Shown here piece by piece: positions 48,149 to 58,608 of a stretch of 64,000 nucleotides of DNA (its first letter is position 1; every line of letters starts with the position of its first letter). The notes below the pieces were generated by a model. It saw nothing but the letters and a program-made list of their open reading frames with translations, was not told where the DNA came from and did not search any database. The DNA lies in contig JAIXYN010000006.1 in the NCBI GenBank assembly GCA_027490195.1, forward strand, positions 194,930-258,929, written 5' to 3'. Origin of the DNA: Verrucomicrobiaceae bacterium (lineage in GTDB: Bacteria > Verrucomicrobiota > Verrucomicrobiia > Verrucomicrobiales > Verrucomicrobiaceae). The position numbers were made by a program, and so were the translations under genes.

Positions 48149-49402
48149 TCAGGCTGGCAGGCAGCTCTTCACCTCGCCCATGCTGGCACCAAACTTTGCC
48201 ATCACGAAGTCACGCGCCTTCTCGGCCTTGGCCTTCGATCCGACAGGATCTTTAGCCATCGCGAGCACTGTGGTGGCGACATGTTGAAGTTCGCCCTCCT
48301 TGTCGAGATCGAAAAGCCAGTCGTTCAGACCGATGTCACGCCACATGTAGCCCTTGCTCGTTTGCTCGGCCCAGCGGCAGACGATGGCGGGGATGCCATT
48401 TCCGATGCACATGATTGGGCTGTGCATCTCATGCCCAAACAGCCCCGCGCTGCGACGGTAGGTGCTGATCGCCTCATCGGTGAGCCAGTAGTTCTCACGC
48501 CACACGACGCGTGCTTTTACATCCTCCGGCAGCTTGTCATAGAGCATCTCTTTGCCGATCTTCATCTGCGTCTTGTCTTCCGGGCAGAGCAGGATTTTAA
48601 GATCGGTGTTCTTGATCACGCTTACAATGGCATCCAGCAGCGGTTTGCCGTCGTGATCCATCATGGCTTTGTTGCGCGAGTCCTTCTTCTCATCCACCGC
48701 CGCCTTCTTTTCCGGCAGCGTCCAGTAGGGCGTGTTGCGCAGACGTGGGATGCAGCAGAGGAATTTTCCTTCTTCGAGATTGTTGGCCTTCAGAAAGGCC
48801 TCGGCCTTCGCATCATTTTTCAAATCCACCGCAAAGGCACCATCGGGGCCGAACTCCATGCGCGGGCAGGTGCAGCCCATCTTTTTCGCCAGTTCCAGAG
48901 ACACCGAGTCACGGAAATAGACGAACTTCGCCCCGCTGAGCACGTCGATGGTTTGCACCGGCTTGACGGACTTGTCTTTGATGGTCTTCGGATTCTGCTG
49001 ACCTGAGAAGGTGATGCCATACACGCCGTAGGGCTTGCCCGTGGCCTGACTCCACTTCACCACATCCGCCTGTGCCACCAGCGAGGGGCCTGAGCCGTGC
49101 AGCAGGAAGTCGCATTCCTCGAAGGACTTCTTCACATCCTCACCGCGAATGACTTTCACCTTGGGGAAACGCGCCGCGAGCATCTCCCCGACTCCATTAT
49201 CCAGATTGCTCGGCCACAGCCGCACCTCCACGTCTGGCAGATGTTTTTCCAGCAGCGCCAGCACACCCGGCGTGTGCGCGATGTCACCAATGTTCACCGT
49301 CTGCCAGGAGGAGCGCAGGATGAGGCGCTTGGGCTTTTCAGCAGCGATGGCGGAAATGAAGGGCAGTGCGGCGGCGGAGCGGATAAAGTGGCGGCGGTTC
49401 AT
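48149..49402 (-). CDS. Tat-signal polysaccharide pyruvyl transferase family protein
   Basis: '[21 protein letters not shown]' Tat-like signal; '[29 protein letters not shown]'. Confidence 0.75.
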   Translation of the reverse strand: MNRRHFIRSAAALPFISAIAAEKPKRLILRSSWQTVNIGDIAHTPGVLALLEKHLPDVEVRLWPSNLDNGVGEMLAARFPKVKVIRGEDVKKSFEECDFLLHGSGPSLVAQADVVKWSQATGKPYGVYGITFSGQQNPKTIKDKSVKPVQTIDVLSGAKFVYFRDSVSLELAKKMGCTCPRMEFGPDGAFAVDLKNDAKAEAFLKANNLEEGKFLCCIPRLRNTPYWTLPEKKAAVDEKKDSRNKAMMDHDGKPLLDAIVSVIKNTDLKILLCPEDKTQMKIGKEMLYDKLPEDVKARVVWRENYWLTDEAISTYRRSAGLFGHEMHSPIMCIGNGIPAIVCRWAEQTSKGYMWRDIGLNDWLFDLDKEGELQHVATTVLAMAKDPVGSKAKAEKARDFVMAKFGASMGEVKSCLPA

Positions 49403-49503
49403 GTCTGATTCTTTTAATGCAGAGCAGGGCAGGCATGCAACCCCTCAAAAATTGCGCACTTCTGCGCATTGCATACGGCCTTATATGGCAGTCCAGTAAT
49501 CCC

Positions 49504-49965
49504 ATGAACTTTCGCCACCTCTCCAGCCTGCTCTGCGTCTTCGCTTTCGCATCCTGCGCCACGCCACCCGATTCGGAAACCAAGCCGATGGGTGAGAATG
49601 TGCTGAGCAAAGAAGCCATCCACGCCGCGAAAGCTGGTCCTGTCGATTTCGTGGCGCATGTGAAGCCGGTGCTGGAGGTCAAATGCGTGATGTGCCACAA
49701 CCGCACAGCTTTGCCTGGCCACGGAAGTCTCGAAAACCGCCAGGAAGCAACGCGTTCAGGTGCGCTGGGTGCCTACATCGTGCCAGGGCATCCAGAGTAC
49801 AGTCTGCTGGTGGCGAATGTGAAGTCTGCGCATCAGAAGGTCAGCGTTATGCCGGCAGTGGGTGAGCGTTTGACGGAGGATGAGTATGCGATCTTGGCGA
49901 AATGGGTCAAAGAAGGCGCAGCATGGCCTGCGGGCGCAGCGGGCACGCTAAAGATCATCCGGTGA
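49504..49965 (+). CDS. Lipoprotein-like cytochrome c domain protein (Planctomycete cytochrome c type)
   Basis: 'VKPVLEVKCVMCHN' CxxCH; 'EDEYAILAKWVKEGAAWP'; start ATG 49504 with 'FAFASC' lipobox-like site. Confidence 0.75.
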   Translation: MNFRHLSSLLCVFAFASCATPPDSETKPMGENVLSKEAIHAAKAGPVDFVAHVKPVLEVKCVMCHNRTALPGHGSLENRQEATRSGALGAYIVPGHPEYSLLVANVKSAHQKVSVMPAVGERLTEDEYAILAKWVKEGAAWPAGAAGTLKIIR

Positions 49966-50035
49966 TCAGAATTTCCGATCTTCGGCATTCGCAATTCGTC
50001 TTGGCCCCTCGGACCGGGCATGCTCTACTGGCTGC

Positions 50036-51172
50036 ATGGCAGACCCACGCGCCCTCATTTCCAATCCTGCAGACCTAAAGCCCTCCACCGCCTGGAACGA
50101 GACGGTCTGGGCATACACCAGCGAGGAGGAACTCGTCGATCACACCACGAAGGCCCGCCTGTGCGTGGCCACGCTGCTGCCCTTCAAGGACAAAAAACCC
50201 GACTGGGAAGGCTTCACCAAAAGCGTGCGCTGGATGCAGCAGTGCGCGTTGCATTACGGCGTGGAGATGGTCTTCGTGCTCAATGCAGACACCGGCTACA
50301 TCTTTGATCTCAGCAATGAATTGTATGCCGAAGTACTTAAGCGTTTCCGTGCGGAGTTTCCAGAGCAGCGTTTCATCGTGGGCGTGACGGCACGCGGCGC
50401 AGAAAACGACACCGCATTCAAAGCCGAACGCTACTGGCCACTGCTGGACATCGCGCAGGAGCATGACAACTGCGAGATGATGATCATGACCAGCAAGCTG
50501 CTCAACACGCTGGAGAACGAGCCGCGACGCGACGCCTACTTCCAGATCGCCGAGCATCTCATCCGCCCAGGCCTCGCGCATGCTCTGGAGCCCTCCTTTG
50601 TGCCCTGGGCCACGCCGTTTGATCCGTGGTTGTTCCATGAGATCGCGCTGCACCCGAGCTATGTAGGTGGCAAGGTCAGCACGCTCGACGAGCCGCACTT
50701 CCACTACTGGGCCGCGATGTGCAAAGGTTTGGACCTGCCATTCTCCCCGCACAGCGGCGATGACTACGGCATCGCCACCGCCATCAAGCTCGGCCTGCCC
50801 CTGCTCATCGGTGCCGGCGTCAGCGCCTGCCCGCTCATCTGCGCCGCCCGCGACATGTGGCTGCTGGACAGCGTGGCCGACAAGAAATTCAAGACCGGCA
50901 CCGGCCGCTTCGACACGCGCGTGTATAAACTCTTCGAAGCCTTCCAGTCCTTCGAAGACCTCGTCTTCCGCCTCGACGACCGCATGAGCGCCTCGCCTTA
51001 CAAACACAGCACCGCCCACGTGCTGCACCAGCTTGGCCTAATTGAATCTCCTGAAGCGCACCCGGACTGCAAAGATCTGCGGGGTGCCGATGAAGCTCAG
51101 CGCATGACCGAAGCGATGCGCAGGCCGAAACGTCTGGCGCAGAAGCTGGGGATTCCGTTGTTTGGGGAGTGA
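50036..51172 (+). CDS. Dihydrodipicolinate synthase-like TIM-barrel family protein
   Basis: 'LCVATLLPFKDKKPDWEGFTKSVRWM', 'VGVTARGAENDTAFK'. Confidence 0.65.
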   Translation: MADPRALISNPADLKPSTAWNETVWAYTSEEELVDHTTKARLCVATLLPFKDKKPDWEGFTKSVRWMQQCALHYGVEMVFVLNADTGYIFDLSNELYAEVLKRFRAEFPEQRFIVGVTARGAENDTAFKAERYWPLLDIAQEHDNCEMMIMTSKLLNTLENEPRRDAYFQIAEHLIRPGLAHALEPSFVPWATPFDPWLFHEIALHPSYVGGKVSTLDEPHFHYWAAMCKGLDLPFSPHSGDDYGIATAIKLGLPLLIGAGVSACPLICAARDMWLLDSVADKKFKTGTGRFDTRVYKLFEAFQSFEDLVFRLDDRMSASPYKHSTAHVLHQLGLIESPEAHPDCKDLRGADEAQRMTEAMRRPKRLAQKLGIPLFGE

Positions 51173-51189
51173 TGCGACGCCAGCTTTTA

Positions 51190-51245
51190 AATGTAGCGGC
51201 AGAGATGAAAAGCGCTGCCTATGCATCAACGGCACCGCTTTCGTT
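51190..51245. repeat. Partial copy of REP-like element related to 58743..58802
   Basis: Reverse complement 'aacgaaagcggtgccgttgatgca' matches 'aacgaaagcggtgccgtcgatgca' at 58743.. with one mismatch; similarity continues ('atctctg.c.ccgc.ac'). Confidence 0.7.
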
Positions 51246-51258
51246 GGAAGCATTAGGC

Positions 51259-51642
51259 TCAACCATCAGAAGCAGGCATCATCCTCAAATGTTTGGCGGT
51301 GACAGTTAGCAGGCTGGCTGTCGTGTTTGTTTCAATGGTGAACTTTCGATAACCATTCGGCTCAGGTTCCTCGTGCCCTCCAAGAATTGAGTTGGGGCCT
51401 TGGAATGCGAGACGAAGTTGCAAGTCAGCGGAGAGGCAATCCTGAAAAACCAGTCTATACAGGGCGGTTTTTTGTGATGAATAATCGAGGATATAGTTTA
51501 CCAGCATCTCAACCTCAAAGGCCGAGTTGATGAGTATTTGAACGATCTCTGAATCATTCAAGTTTAGATCGGTTATGTCGGATACATCCATTCGATTCGC
51601 GTGACGGCAATCAAGCACTTCCATCTCAACTCTCAGCTGCAA
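51259..51642 (-). CDS. Hypothetical protein
   Basis: ORF overlapping folP 3' end by 17 bp; no family recognised. Confidence 0.45.
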   Translation of the reverse strand: MQLRVEMEVLDCRHANRMDVSDITDLNLNDSEIVQILINSAFEVEMLVNYILDYSSQKTALYRLVFQDCLSADLQLRLAFQGPNSILGGHEEPEPNGYRKFTIETNTTASLLTVTAKHLRMMPASDG

Positions 51643-52477
51643 GAGGCTCTAAAATCGCCTCCATCATCCGCAGCGCCTCCCGATTCGGCTTCACATCATG
51701 CACGCGCACGATCCGTGCTCCATGCTCGCGGGCGTATGCGCTGAGGGCGATGGTGGGCCAGAAGCGGTCTTCCATGGCTTCGGAGTGGATGACGCGGGCG
51801 ATCATTGACTTGCGTGACACACCGACGAGCAAAGGCCGCTGGGTGGCGAGCTGTGGCAACTCGCGCATGAGGGTGAGGTTGTGCTCCAGGGTTTTGCCGA
51901 AGCCAAAGCCGGGATCGAGCACGATGCGCTCGGGATCGATGCCCTCGTTTTGCAGAACGCGCAGGCGGTTTTCAAAGTAGTCCCGCACAGCAGCGACGAC
52001 ATCGTCGTACTGAGGCTTGGCCTGCATGGTCTGCGGCGTGCCGGTCATGTGCATGACCACGAGCCCCGCCTTGGACTCCGCTGCGACACGCGACATTGCG
52101 GCATCGCCACGCAAACCGGTCACATCATTGATGATGTCGGCCCCGGCATCCAATGCTGCACGGGCGACGGAGGCCTTCATGGTGTCGATGGAAAGGAGCG
52201 CCTTCGTTTGTGAGCGTACAGCGCGAATCACGGGCAGCACGCGGTGCAGTTCGTCGGCTTCGCTCACAGGCTCGGCTCCGGGGCGGGTGGATTCGCCGCC
52301 GATGTCCAGAATGTCCGCACCTTCCGCCAGCAGCGTGAAGGCATGCTCCACGGCGCGGCCGGGATCATTGAAGCGGCCACCGTCGGAAAAGCTGTCGGGC
52401 GTGACGTTGACAATGCCCATGACGAGACCGCGATGGGTGAGATCGAGATCGTGGTTGCCGAATCGCCAGCGGAACAT
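51626..52477 (-). CDS. folP: Dihydropteroate synthase
   Basis: 'LVMGIVNVTPDSFSDGGRF', 'ILDIGGESTRPGAEPVS', 'IVLDPGFGFGKTLEHN'. Confidence 0.97.
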   Translation of the reverse strand: MFRWRFGNHDLDLTHRGLVMGIVNVTPDSFSDGGRFNDPGRAVEHAFTLLAEGADILDIGGESTRPGAEPVSEADELHRVLPVIRAVRSQTKALLSIDTMKASVARAALDAGADIINDVTGLRGDAAMSRVAAESKAGLVVMHMTGTPQTMQAKPQYDDVVAAVRDYFENRLRVLQNEGIDPERIVLDPGFGFGKTLEHNLTLMRELPQLATQRPLLVGVSRKSMIARVIHSEAMEDRFWPTIALSAYAREHGARIVRVHDVKPNREALRMMEAILEPLAAES

Positions 52478-52600
52478 GGGTGGTGCGGGCGGCTATGCCC
52501 GATGCCGGGTATGTTGAGTTGGATCGGGCCTGCGCCAAGTAGAAAAGTACGCTGAAAATCAGCGGGCGACATTGCCCGGGCCACTTTCCCGCTGCATGGT

Positions 52601-54058
52601 TTGATGATGAAGCTCAACCCGGCCACCCTGCTGATCATCCTCCTCGCGCTCGGAGGTGCGGCGGCATTGTTTCTGGCGGGAGTGAAGCCGGAACCGCCAC
52701 CTGTGGCCGCTTTGAAAGTGGAAGCCGCACCGATCGATGTCACCAACAAGGAGGTGGAAGATCTCAAGAAGCAGATCGTGCTGCTGGAAGGTCAGATCGA
52801 GTATCTTCAGGGCCAGAATGACGCCCTGAAAGATGAGAACGCGCAGATGATTCAGAAGCTCGGCACGCTAGGCATGAAGGACGCGCCGAAGATGACTCTG
52901 AAGGCTGAAGACGATGTGGCCCCGGACTTTGTGGGCATGGGTTTGGAGATGATGAAAATGCGCAAGCTGCATGCGCTGCCGCTGGTGACGACAGCGGTCA
53001 GCCAGGAGGAAGTGGAAAAAGTCATCCTGGCCTGGCTCAAACGCCAACAGCCGAATGAAGAGGGAATGAAACTCGCGCGCGGTCTCGCGGCACTGGGATG
53101 GATCCCCGAGGCGATTGATCCGCTGCCGCTGCGCGCCGCACTGCTGGCCCGCCTGCTAGGTGGCTGGTATGACGATGAGTCGGAGACGATGTTCACGATT
53201 GATTCCTCCACAGCTTCCGGCCCTGCGGTGACTTCGAACGAGCCGCTGGGCATCGCCTTCGGCCAACTGCTGCGCGAATATGGAAGCATTTTGTATCAGC
53301 CACAGCATGGCCCCATGAAGACCGACATGCGGCTGGCGCGGGATTCATTGATCGCGGGAGATGCGGCACTCACGCGCTTTCTGCACTCGCTGCAAAACCC
53401 GGCATCAGAGCTGAAGGATGATCTGCCGGCGGAAGATCCAGATCATCCGATCAACCAGGTGCCCATGCCGACTTATCTGCGCGAACTGGCGCTGTTTCCT
53501 TTCAATCGTGGTTTTGATTTTGCCCAGACCCTGCACAGCGCCGGCAGTTTCCCGCAGCTCAATGCCGCCTACAGCCGCCCGCCCATCAGCACGGCGGAGG
53601 TCATTGAGCCGGAAATGTATCTCGATCCCGAGCGCCTCGCACCAGTCGAAATCCAACTGAATGAGGTGAAGCTCAAGGGCGTGCTGCCCTACCTTGATGA
53701 CTGCCTCGGCAAATTCGCCTGCGTGACTGCCCTGCGCACCTACAACACCGATGAAGAGGCCGCGCTCGGCGCACGCGGACTGGTGGCGGATCGTCTGCTG
53801 ACCTGGGCGGCGGATGGCGGTGCGAAGCGCGACCATGCAGCCTGGCAGACGCTATTTATGGACAAGCCCTCCGCTGATGCGTTTTACAAGGCGATGCTCA
53901 ACTCTTTGAAACAGCGCTACGAGACCAAGGGCGAAAGTGAATTCACCGCGCAGGGCCGGTTTGTCAGCCTGCTGCGCAATCGCAGCGACGCGGGTGTGGT
54001 GTTGATTGAAGCGGCAGGCGAGGAAGCCAGGGCCGCATTGAAACTTTTGATGAAGTGA
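52601..54058 (+). CDS. Membrane-anchored hypothetical protein with coiled coil
   Basis: N-terminal hydrophobic helix then '[30 protein letters not shown]'. Confidence 0.7.
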   Translation: MMMKLNPATLLIILLALGGAAALFLAGVKPEPPPVAALKVEAAPIDVTNKEVEDLKKQIVLLEGQIEYLQGQNDALKDENAQMIQKLGTLGMKDAPKMTLKAEDDVAPDFVGMGLEMMKMRKLHALPLVTTAVSQEEVEKVILAWLKRQQPNEEGMKLARGLAALGWIPEAIDPLPLRAALLARLLGGWYDDESETMFTIDSSTASGPAVTSNEPLGIAFGQLLREYGSILYQPQHGPMKTDMRLARDSLIAGDAALTRFLHSLQNPASELKDDLPAEDPDHPINQVPMPTYLRELALFPFNRGFDFAQTLHSAGSFPQLNAAYSRPPISTAEVIEPEMYLDPERLAPVEIQLNEVKLKGVLPYLDDCLGKFACVTALRTYNTDEEAALGARGLVADRLLTWAADGGAKRDHAAWQTLFMDKPSADAFYKAMLNSLKQRYETKGESEFTAQGRFVSLLRNRSDAGVVLIEAAGEEARAALKLLMK

Positions 54059-54336
54059 TGACCGCAAAAAATGTTCTCTATTCAGGCCGCGTGCAAGGCG
54101 TGGGCTTTCGCTACAGCACGAAACGCATCGCCTCGGGCTTTGATGTGACCGGTTGGATCAAAAATCTACCCGATGGCCGCGTGGAACTGCTGGCGCAGGC
54201 ATTGGAAGCCGATGAACTGGAGGCATTCCTGGAAGACATCCAGCAGAGCAGTCTGGGCTCGCACATCAAGCAACGCGAAGTCACGGCCATTGCCGCAGAA
54301 CCAAACTTGCGTGGATTCAGCATTCTGCGTGATTAA
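54055..54336 (+). CDS. acyP: Acylphosphatase
   Basis: '[42 protein letters not shown]'. Confidence 0.93.
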   Translation: MMTAKNVLYSGRVQGVGFRYSTKRIASGFDVTGWIKNLPDGRVELLAQALEADELEAFLEDIQQSSLGSHIKQREVTAIAAEPNLRGFSILRD

Positions 54337-54351
54337 GTTGTCCCAACCCTT

Positions 54352-55215
54352 ATGAGCGCCACGCCCGCCGTTTCCGTCAACCATCTGACCAAGGTCTTCA
54401 AAGGCCACCTTGGCAAAGGTGCCTTTCGTGCCGTGCATGATGTGTCATTCACCGTGGAAGCCGGAGAGGTCTATGGCCTCATCGGTCCCAATGGTTCCGG
54501 CAAATCCACCACGATGAAGGCCATCCTGGGCCTGCTGAATCCGACCGAGGGCCACACCAGTATCTTCGGCATTCCGAGCACCGAAGTGGCCAGCCGCCGC
54601 AGCGTGGGCTTCCTGCCGGAGAATCCGTATTTCTACAAGCACCTGACCGGACGCGAGACGCTGCATTTCTACGGCAAGCTGTGCGGGATGAGCGGTGCCC
54701 CATTGAAATCCCGTGCACAGGAAATGCTGGCACTGACCGGGCTTGAAGATGCGGCGACGCGGCGTGTGGGAGGTTATTCCAAAGGCATGCTGCAACGCCT
54801 CGGCTTGGCGCAGGCCTTGATCCATGAGCCGCAGCTGCTTGTGCTGGATGAACCCACCGCCGGTGTGGACCCCTCCGGCTCGCGCATCATCCGTGACCTG
54901 ATCATCGAGTTCCGCACTCGCGGCATCACGGTGCTGGTGACTTCACACCTGTTGGAGCAGATGCAGGAAGTGTGCGACCGCGTGGGCATCATGGCGCACG
55001 GGCGCATGGTGCGCGAAGGACGGCTCGACGAGCTGATCGCCGTGGAAAATCAAACCGAGCTGGTGCTTGAAAACGCCTCCCCTGACCTGCTGGCCAAGAT
55101 TGATGCCTTGGTAAAGGCCGAAGGCAGCGGCACGCGCCTGCTGCGCAGCGGCCACCCACGCACGACGCTGGAGCGTCTGTTCATTGAAGCAACCAACGAA
55201 CCGAAAAAACCATGA
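54352..55215 (+). CDS. ABC transporter ATP-binding protein
   Basis: 'GLIGPNGSGKSTTMKAILGLLNPTEG', 'YSKGMLQRLGLAQALIHEPQLLVLDEPTAGVDPSG'. Confidence 0.93.
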   Translation: MSATPAVSVNHLTKVFKGHLGKGAFRAVHDVSFTVEAGEVYGLIGPNGSGKSTTMKAILGLLNPTEGHTSIFGIPSTEVASRRSVGFLPENPYFYKHLTGRETLHFYGKLCGMSGAPLKSRAQEMLALTGLEDAATRRVGGYSKGMLQRLGLAQALIHEPQLLVLDEPTAGVDPSGSRIIRDLIIEFRTRGITVLVTSHLLEQMQEVCDRVGIMAHGRMVREGRLDELIAVENQTELVLENASPDLLAKIDALVKAEGSGTRLLRSGHPRTTLERLFIEATNEPKKP

Positions 55216-56135
55216 GCCAAGCCCTCCCAAGTTCTGCTGCCGCCTCCGTGGCTCCGGTGCGCTTCTCGCCCCGGCGCGTGTGGACGCTGGCCTATGCGAC
55301 GATGACGCAGCTGATGCGGATGAAGATCCTGCCCTTCCTGCTACTGTTTTGCGCGCTGGTGGCGGCCATGGGCTTTGGCTTTTCTACCATCAATCCCGAG
55401 CAGCAGCTCAGCCAGTTCAAGACCATGTCTTTGGGCGTGCTGCAGGTGTTTAGCATCGTCTTCGGCATTGTTGCCACCGCCCTGCTGCTGCCGAAAGACC
55501 TGGAGGACCGCACTCTGTACACGATCCTGTCAAAGCCTGTGCCACGCTTTGACTACCTTCTCGGCAAGCTGATCGGCGTACTGATGCTCATCGCCTCAGG
55601 CCTGATCATCATTGATGCCGTGCTCAGTCTGATCTTGTGGTTGCAACAGTCCATGCTGTTTGCCTCCGCCGTGTCCCAGCTTCATTCGGAAAACCAGGAT
55701 TCGCCTGAGGCAGTGGCGCAAATGCGCGAAATCTTGGCCAGGCAGGGGCTCACTTGGAACCTGCACTGGGCGGTGTGGGCCATCTTCCTGAAAGCCACCG
55801 TGGTGACCACCGTGGCCCTGCTGCTTTCCTGCATCGCGAGTTCGACGCTGTTCACCATCGTCATCACCTTCTGCATCACCATCATCGGCCATGGTCATGC
55901 GATGATCCGTGAATTCTTGCTTCAGCCAAATCTGGGCAGCACCTCCATTCGCATCGTGTCCTTCCTGCTGGCCGCCATCTGTCCCGACCTGGCTCAGTTT
56001 GATGTCGTGGACAGCGTGGCCAACGGCGAGATTGTGCCCTGGTCAGCAGTGTATGAAATGACCGGCATCGCAGCGCTCTACATCACGGTGTACCTCTTCG
56101 TCACGCATCTGGTCTTTGTGGAGAAGGAACTATGA
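55212..56135 (+). CDS. ABC-2 type permease
   Basis: Multi-span; 'LLLPKDLEDRTLYTILSKPVPRFDYLLGKLIG'; coupled to the ATPase gene. Confidence 0.85.
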   Translation: MSQALPSSAAASVAPVRFSPRRVWTLAYATMTQLMRMKILPFLLLFCALVAAMGFGFSTINPEQQLSQFKTMSLGVLQVFSIVFGIVATALLLPKDLEDRTLYTILSKPVPRFDYLLGKLIGVLMLIASGLIIIDAVLSLILWLQQSMLFASAVSQLHSENQDSPEAVAQMREILARQGLTWNLHWAVWAIFLKATVVTTVALLLSCIASSTLFTIVITFCITIIGHGHAMIREFLLQPNLGSTSIRIVSFLLAAICPDLAQFDVVDSVANGEIVPWSAVYEMTGIAALYITVYLFVTHLVFVEKEL

Positions 56136-56926
56136 AACGAAAACTCCAGGCTGCCGCAGTGCTGCTGATCTTTGGTGTGCTGAAACTGCCGCTGGAACAG
56201 CGGGTGACGCATGATCTGCGCACGATGCATCTGGTGGATGAACCGCTGCATCTGGGTGTGAAGGGAAACATGGGGCAGATGGGGCTAGCTGCAGCGTTCG
56301 GCGGCTTACGCGGGCTTATCGCCACCATTTTCCAACTGCGCGCCCATGTGGAGTTCACGCGGGTGAACTGGGCGCAGGTGGACAAATTCTATGGGTTTGT
56401 GACGCAGCTCCAGCCACGCAATGCCCGCTACTGGGAGGAAGCATCCTGGCACATGGCCTACAATGCAGCCTCCTATTACCTCTACAACAAGGAGCTAAAG
56501 CCGGCGCTACGTGGAAGCTTGTTCCATGACTATGTGAAGCGCGGCACCGACATTCTGGAGGATGGATTGAAGCTCATGCCGGACAATCCGCGTCTGTGGC
56601 AGAAACTGGGCGAACTGCACTGGGCTCGCAGCAAGGACTTCAAGGCGTCGGGGGATGCCTACCTGAGCTCCTTTCAGCACGGCGGCCTGAATTTCACCGA
56701 GCGCTTCGCTGGCTTTGCCTACGCTCAGTCAAACGACCCGGCCTCATGGGCCAAGGGGTACGCCATTTTAAAAAAGCTCTACGACGAGAAAAAGGCCACT
56801 CCCGGATTGATCGAATTCCTCAAGATGCTGGAGAATAACCTCCGCGTCCCTGCGGCTCAGCGCATTCCTGATGCAGTTCCGGTAAGAACAATCCCAGATC
56901 CTCAGTCCGGTCCCCAAAGGCAATAG
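56132..56926 (+). CDS. Membrane-anchored TPR-like hypothetical protein
   Basis: ATGA overlap with permease; 'LKLMPDNPRLWQKLGELHWARSKDFKASGDAYLSSF'. Confidence 0.7.
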   Translation: MKRKLQAAAVLLIFGVLKLPLEQRVTHDLRTMHLVDEPLHLGVKGNMGQMGLAAAFGGLRGLIATIFQLRAHVEFTRVNWAQVDKFYGFVTQLQPRNARYWEEASWHMAYNAASYYLYNKELKPALRGSLFHDYVKRGTDILEDGLKLMPDNPRLWQKLGELHWARSKDFKASGDAYLSSFQHGGLNFTERFAGFAYAQSNDPASWAKGYAILKKLYDEKKATPGLIEFLKMLENNLRVPAAQRIPDAVPVRTIPDPQSGPQRQ

Positions 56927-56964
56927 GCCCGCAGCCTGGCTTGGTTGACATCCGACATTTTCGG

Positions 56965-56976
56965 GTGAATTTTCAC
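56965..56976. promoter_or_regulatory. Perfect palindrome GTGAA-TT-TTCAC upstream of rex (possible operator)
   Basis: gtgaattttcac, 13 bp before the ATG at 56990; resembles a Rex half-site pair but with a shorter spacer. Confidence 0.35.
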
Positions 56977-56989
56977 ATTGTTCCAACCA

Positions 56990-57607
56990 ATGCCTGCCAA
57001 AATAGACATTCCCCGCAAGTCGATCTATCGCCTGTCGATCTACCAGCGCTGCCTGCAGCGTCTGCGTGAGAACCAGGTGGACACCGTGTCGTCTGCCGCC
57101 TTGGCAAAAGCTGCCGGGGTGAAATCCACGCAATTGCGCAAAGATCTTGCCTACTTTGGCCAGCTTGGCACCCGGGGTCTGGGCTACAATGTGGACGCCC
57201 TCAGTGGCACGATCGGGGATGTGCTGGGGCAGAACAAGCTACAGCCCGTCATCCTGGTCGGCGTCGGCAATCTCGGTTCTGCACTGCTGCGCTACGGCGG
57301 CTTTCGCAAAGAAGGCTTCGAAGTCGCGGCCGCGTTTGATCTCGCCCCGCGCCAGCAGCCGCAGGTCACGGTGCCCGTGCTGCCGATGACTGAAATGGCC
57401 GAATTCATCCGCCGTCAGAATGTGAAAATGGCCATTCTCACCGTGCCCGCCAGCAATGCCCAGTCCGTGGTCAATGATCTGGTGCAGCACGGCATCCAGG
57501 CCATTCTGAATTTCTCCCCCACCGTGCTCGATGTGCCGGAGAACGTCGTGGTGAACAGCGTGGATCTGGCTGTGGAACTGGAGAATCTGAGCTACTTTAT
57601 TCGCTGA
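56990..57607 (+). CDS. rex: Redox-sensing transcriptional repressor Rex
   Basis: 'IPRKSIYRLSIYQRCLQRL...VKSTQLRKDLAYFGQLGTRGLGYNV', 'VILVGVGNLGSALL'. Confidence 0.95.
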   Translation: MPAKIDIPRKSIYRLSIYQRCLQRLRENQVDTVSSAALAKAAGVKSTQLRKDLAYFGQLGTRGLGYNVDALSGTIGDVLGQNKLQPVILVGVGNLGSALLRYGGFRKEGFEVAAAFDLAPRQQPQVTVPVLPMTEMAEFIRRQNVKMAILTVPASNAQSVVNDLVQHGIQAILNFSPTVLDVPENVVVNSVDLAVELENLSYFIR

Positions 57608-57693
57608 TTTTTTGGCGGGCTTGCGCTTAGAATAAGTTGAAGCAAACGAGATTCCTCATGCTTTGTTGTCGGATTCACCCTCCGCCCTTCCCC

Positions 57694-58581
57694 ATGCTCC
57701 GACTTCTCGCCGTCCTCTTCGCCATCGTCTCCACCGCTTCTGCGGCCCGTCCGTTTCTCTGCTGCGACTACGGTGGCGGCAAGGTCTGCGTAGTGTCTGC
57801 CGAAGGGAAAATCGAATGGCAGTGGGACTGCAAAAGCCCGCAGGACTGCTGGAAGTTGCCCAATGGAAACTACCTCTTCTGCTTTGTCAGTGGTGCCTTG
57901 GAGGTGACTCCAGACAAAAAAGTCGTGTGGGAATACAAGGCTCCGACGGATGTGAAGGTCGAAGTGCATTCCTGCCAGCCGCTGCCGGACGGCAATGTGC
58001 TGATCGTGGAATGTGGCACCAGCCGCATTATCGAGGTGGATCGCGCCGGCAAAATCGCCAAGGAGATCAAGCTGAATGCGGCCCCTGAGATCAAGCTGCA
58101 CAACCAGTTTCGCGGCACCCGCAAACTCGCCAACGGCCACTACCTCGTGACTTTCAAAGGCGAAGGCAAAATCGTCGAACTCGATGGCGAAGGCAAAGTG
58201 CTGCGCCAGATCAAAGTACCCGGAGATCCGCACGAAGTCGTGCCACTGCCTGAAGGCGGCATGCTCATCACCTGCGGCGACGGCCACCAAGTGCGCGAAT
58301 TGGATGCCAAAGGAAACGTGGTGTGGGAACTCGCTGAAAACGACATCCCCGGCTACCCCCTGCGCCTCATGGCCGGATGCCAGCGCCTGCCCAACGGCAA
58401 CACCGTCTTCTGCGTCTATCTCGGCCACGGTCACATCGGCGAGCAGGCCCAGGTCATCGAAGTCACCCGTGACAAGAAGATCGTCTGGAACGTGGCCGAC
58501 CACGCGCAGTTCAAGACCATCAATCAGATCATGCTGCTCGACGTGCCCGGAGATGTGACGAAGGGCGAGGTGCTGCGGTAG
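57694..58581 (+). CDS. Secreted beta-propeller (PQQ-like repeat) protein
   Basis: Signal peptide; repeated 'LPNGNYLFCF', 'LPDGNVLIVE', 'LANGHYLVTF', 'LPEGGMLITC', 'LPNGNTVFCV'. Confidence 0.85.
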   Translation: MLRLLAVLFAIVSTASAARPFLCCDYGGGKVCVVSAEGKIEWQWDCKSPQDCWKLPNGNYLFCFVSGALEVTPDKKVVWEYKAPTDVKVEVHSCQPLPDGNVLIVECGTSRIIEVDRAGKIAKEIKLNAAPEIKLHNQFRGTRKLANGHYLVTFKGEGKIVELDGEGKVLRQIKVPGDPHEVVPLPEGGMLITCGDGHQVRELDAKGNVVWELAENDIPGYPLRLMAGCQRLPNGNTVFCVYLGHGHIGEQAQVIEVTRDKKIVWNVADHAQFKTINQIMLLDVPGDVTKGEVLR

Positions 58582-58608
58582 GAGGAAGCATGCGCGTGCG
58601 CTTTGCGT

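Noticed and set aside
48080-49006. 308-aa plus-strand ORF opposite the pyruvyl transferase-like gene
   Set aside because: Antisense shadow with no recognisable motif.
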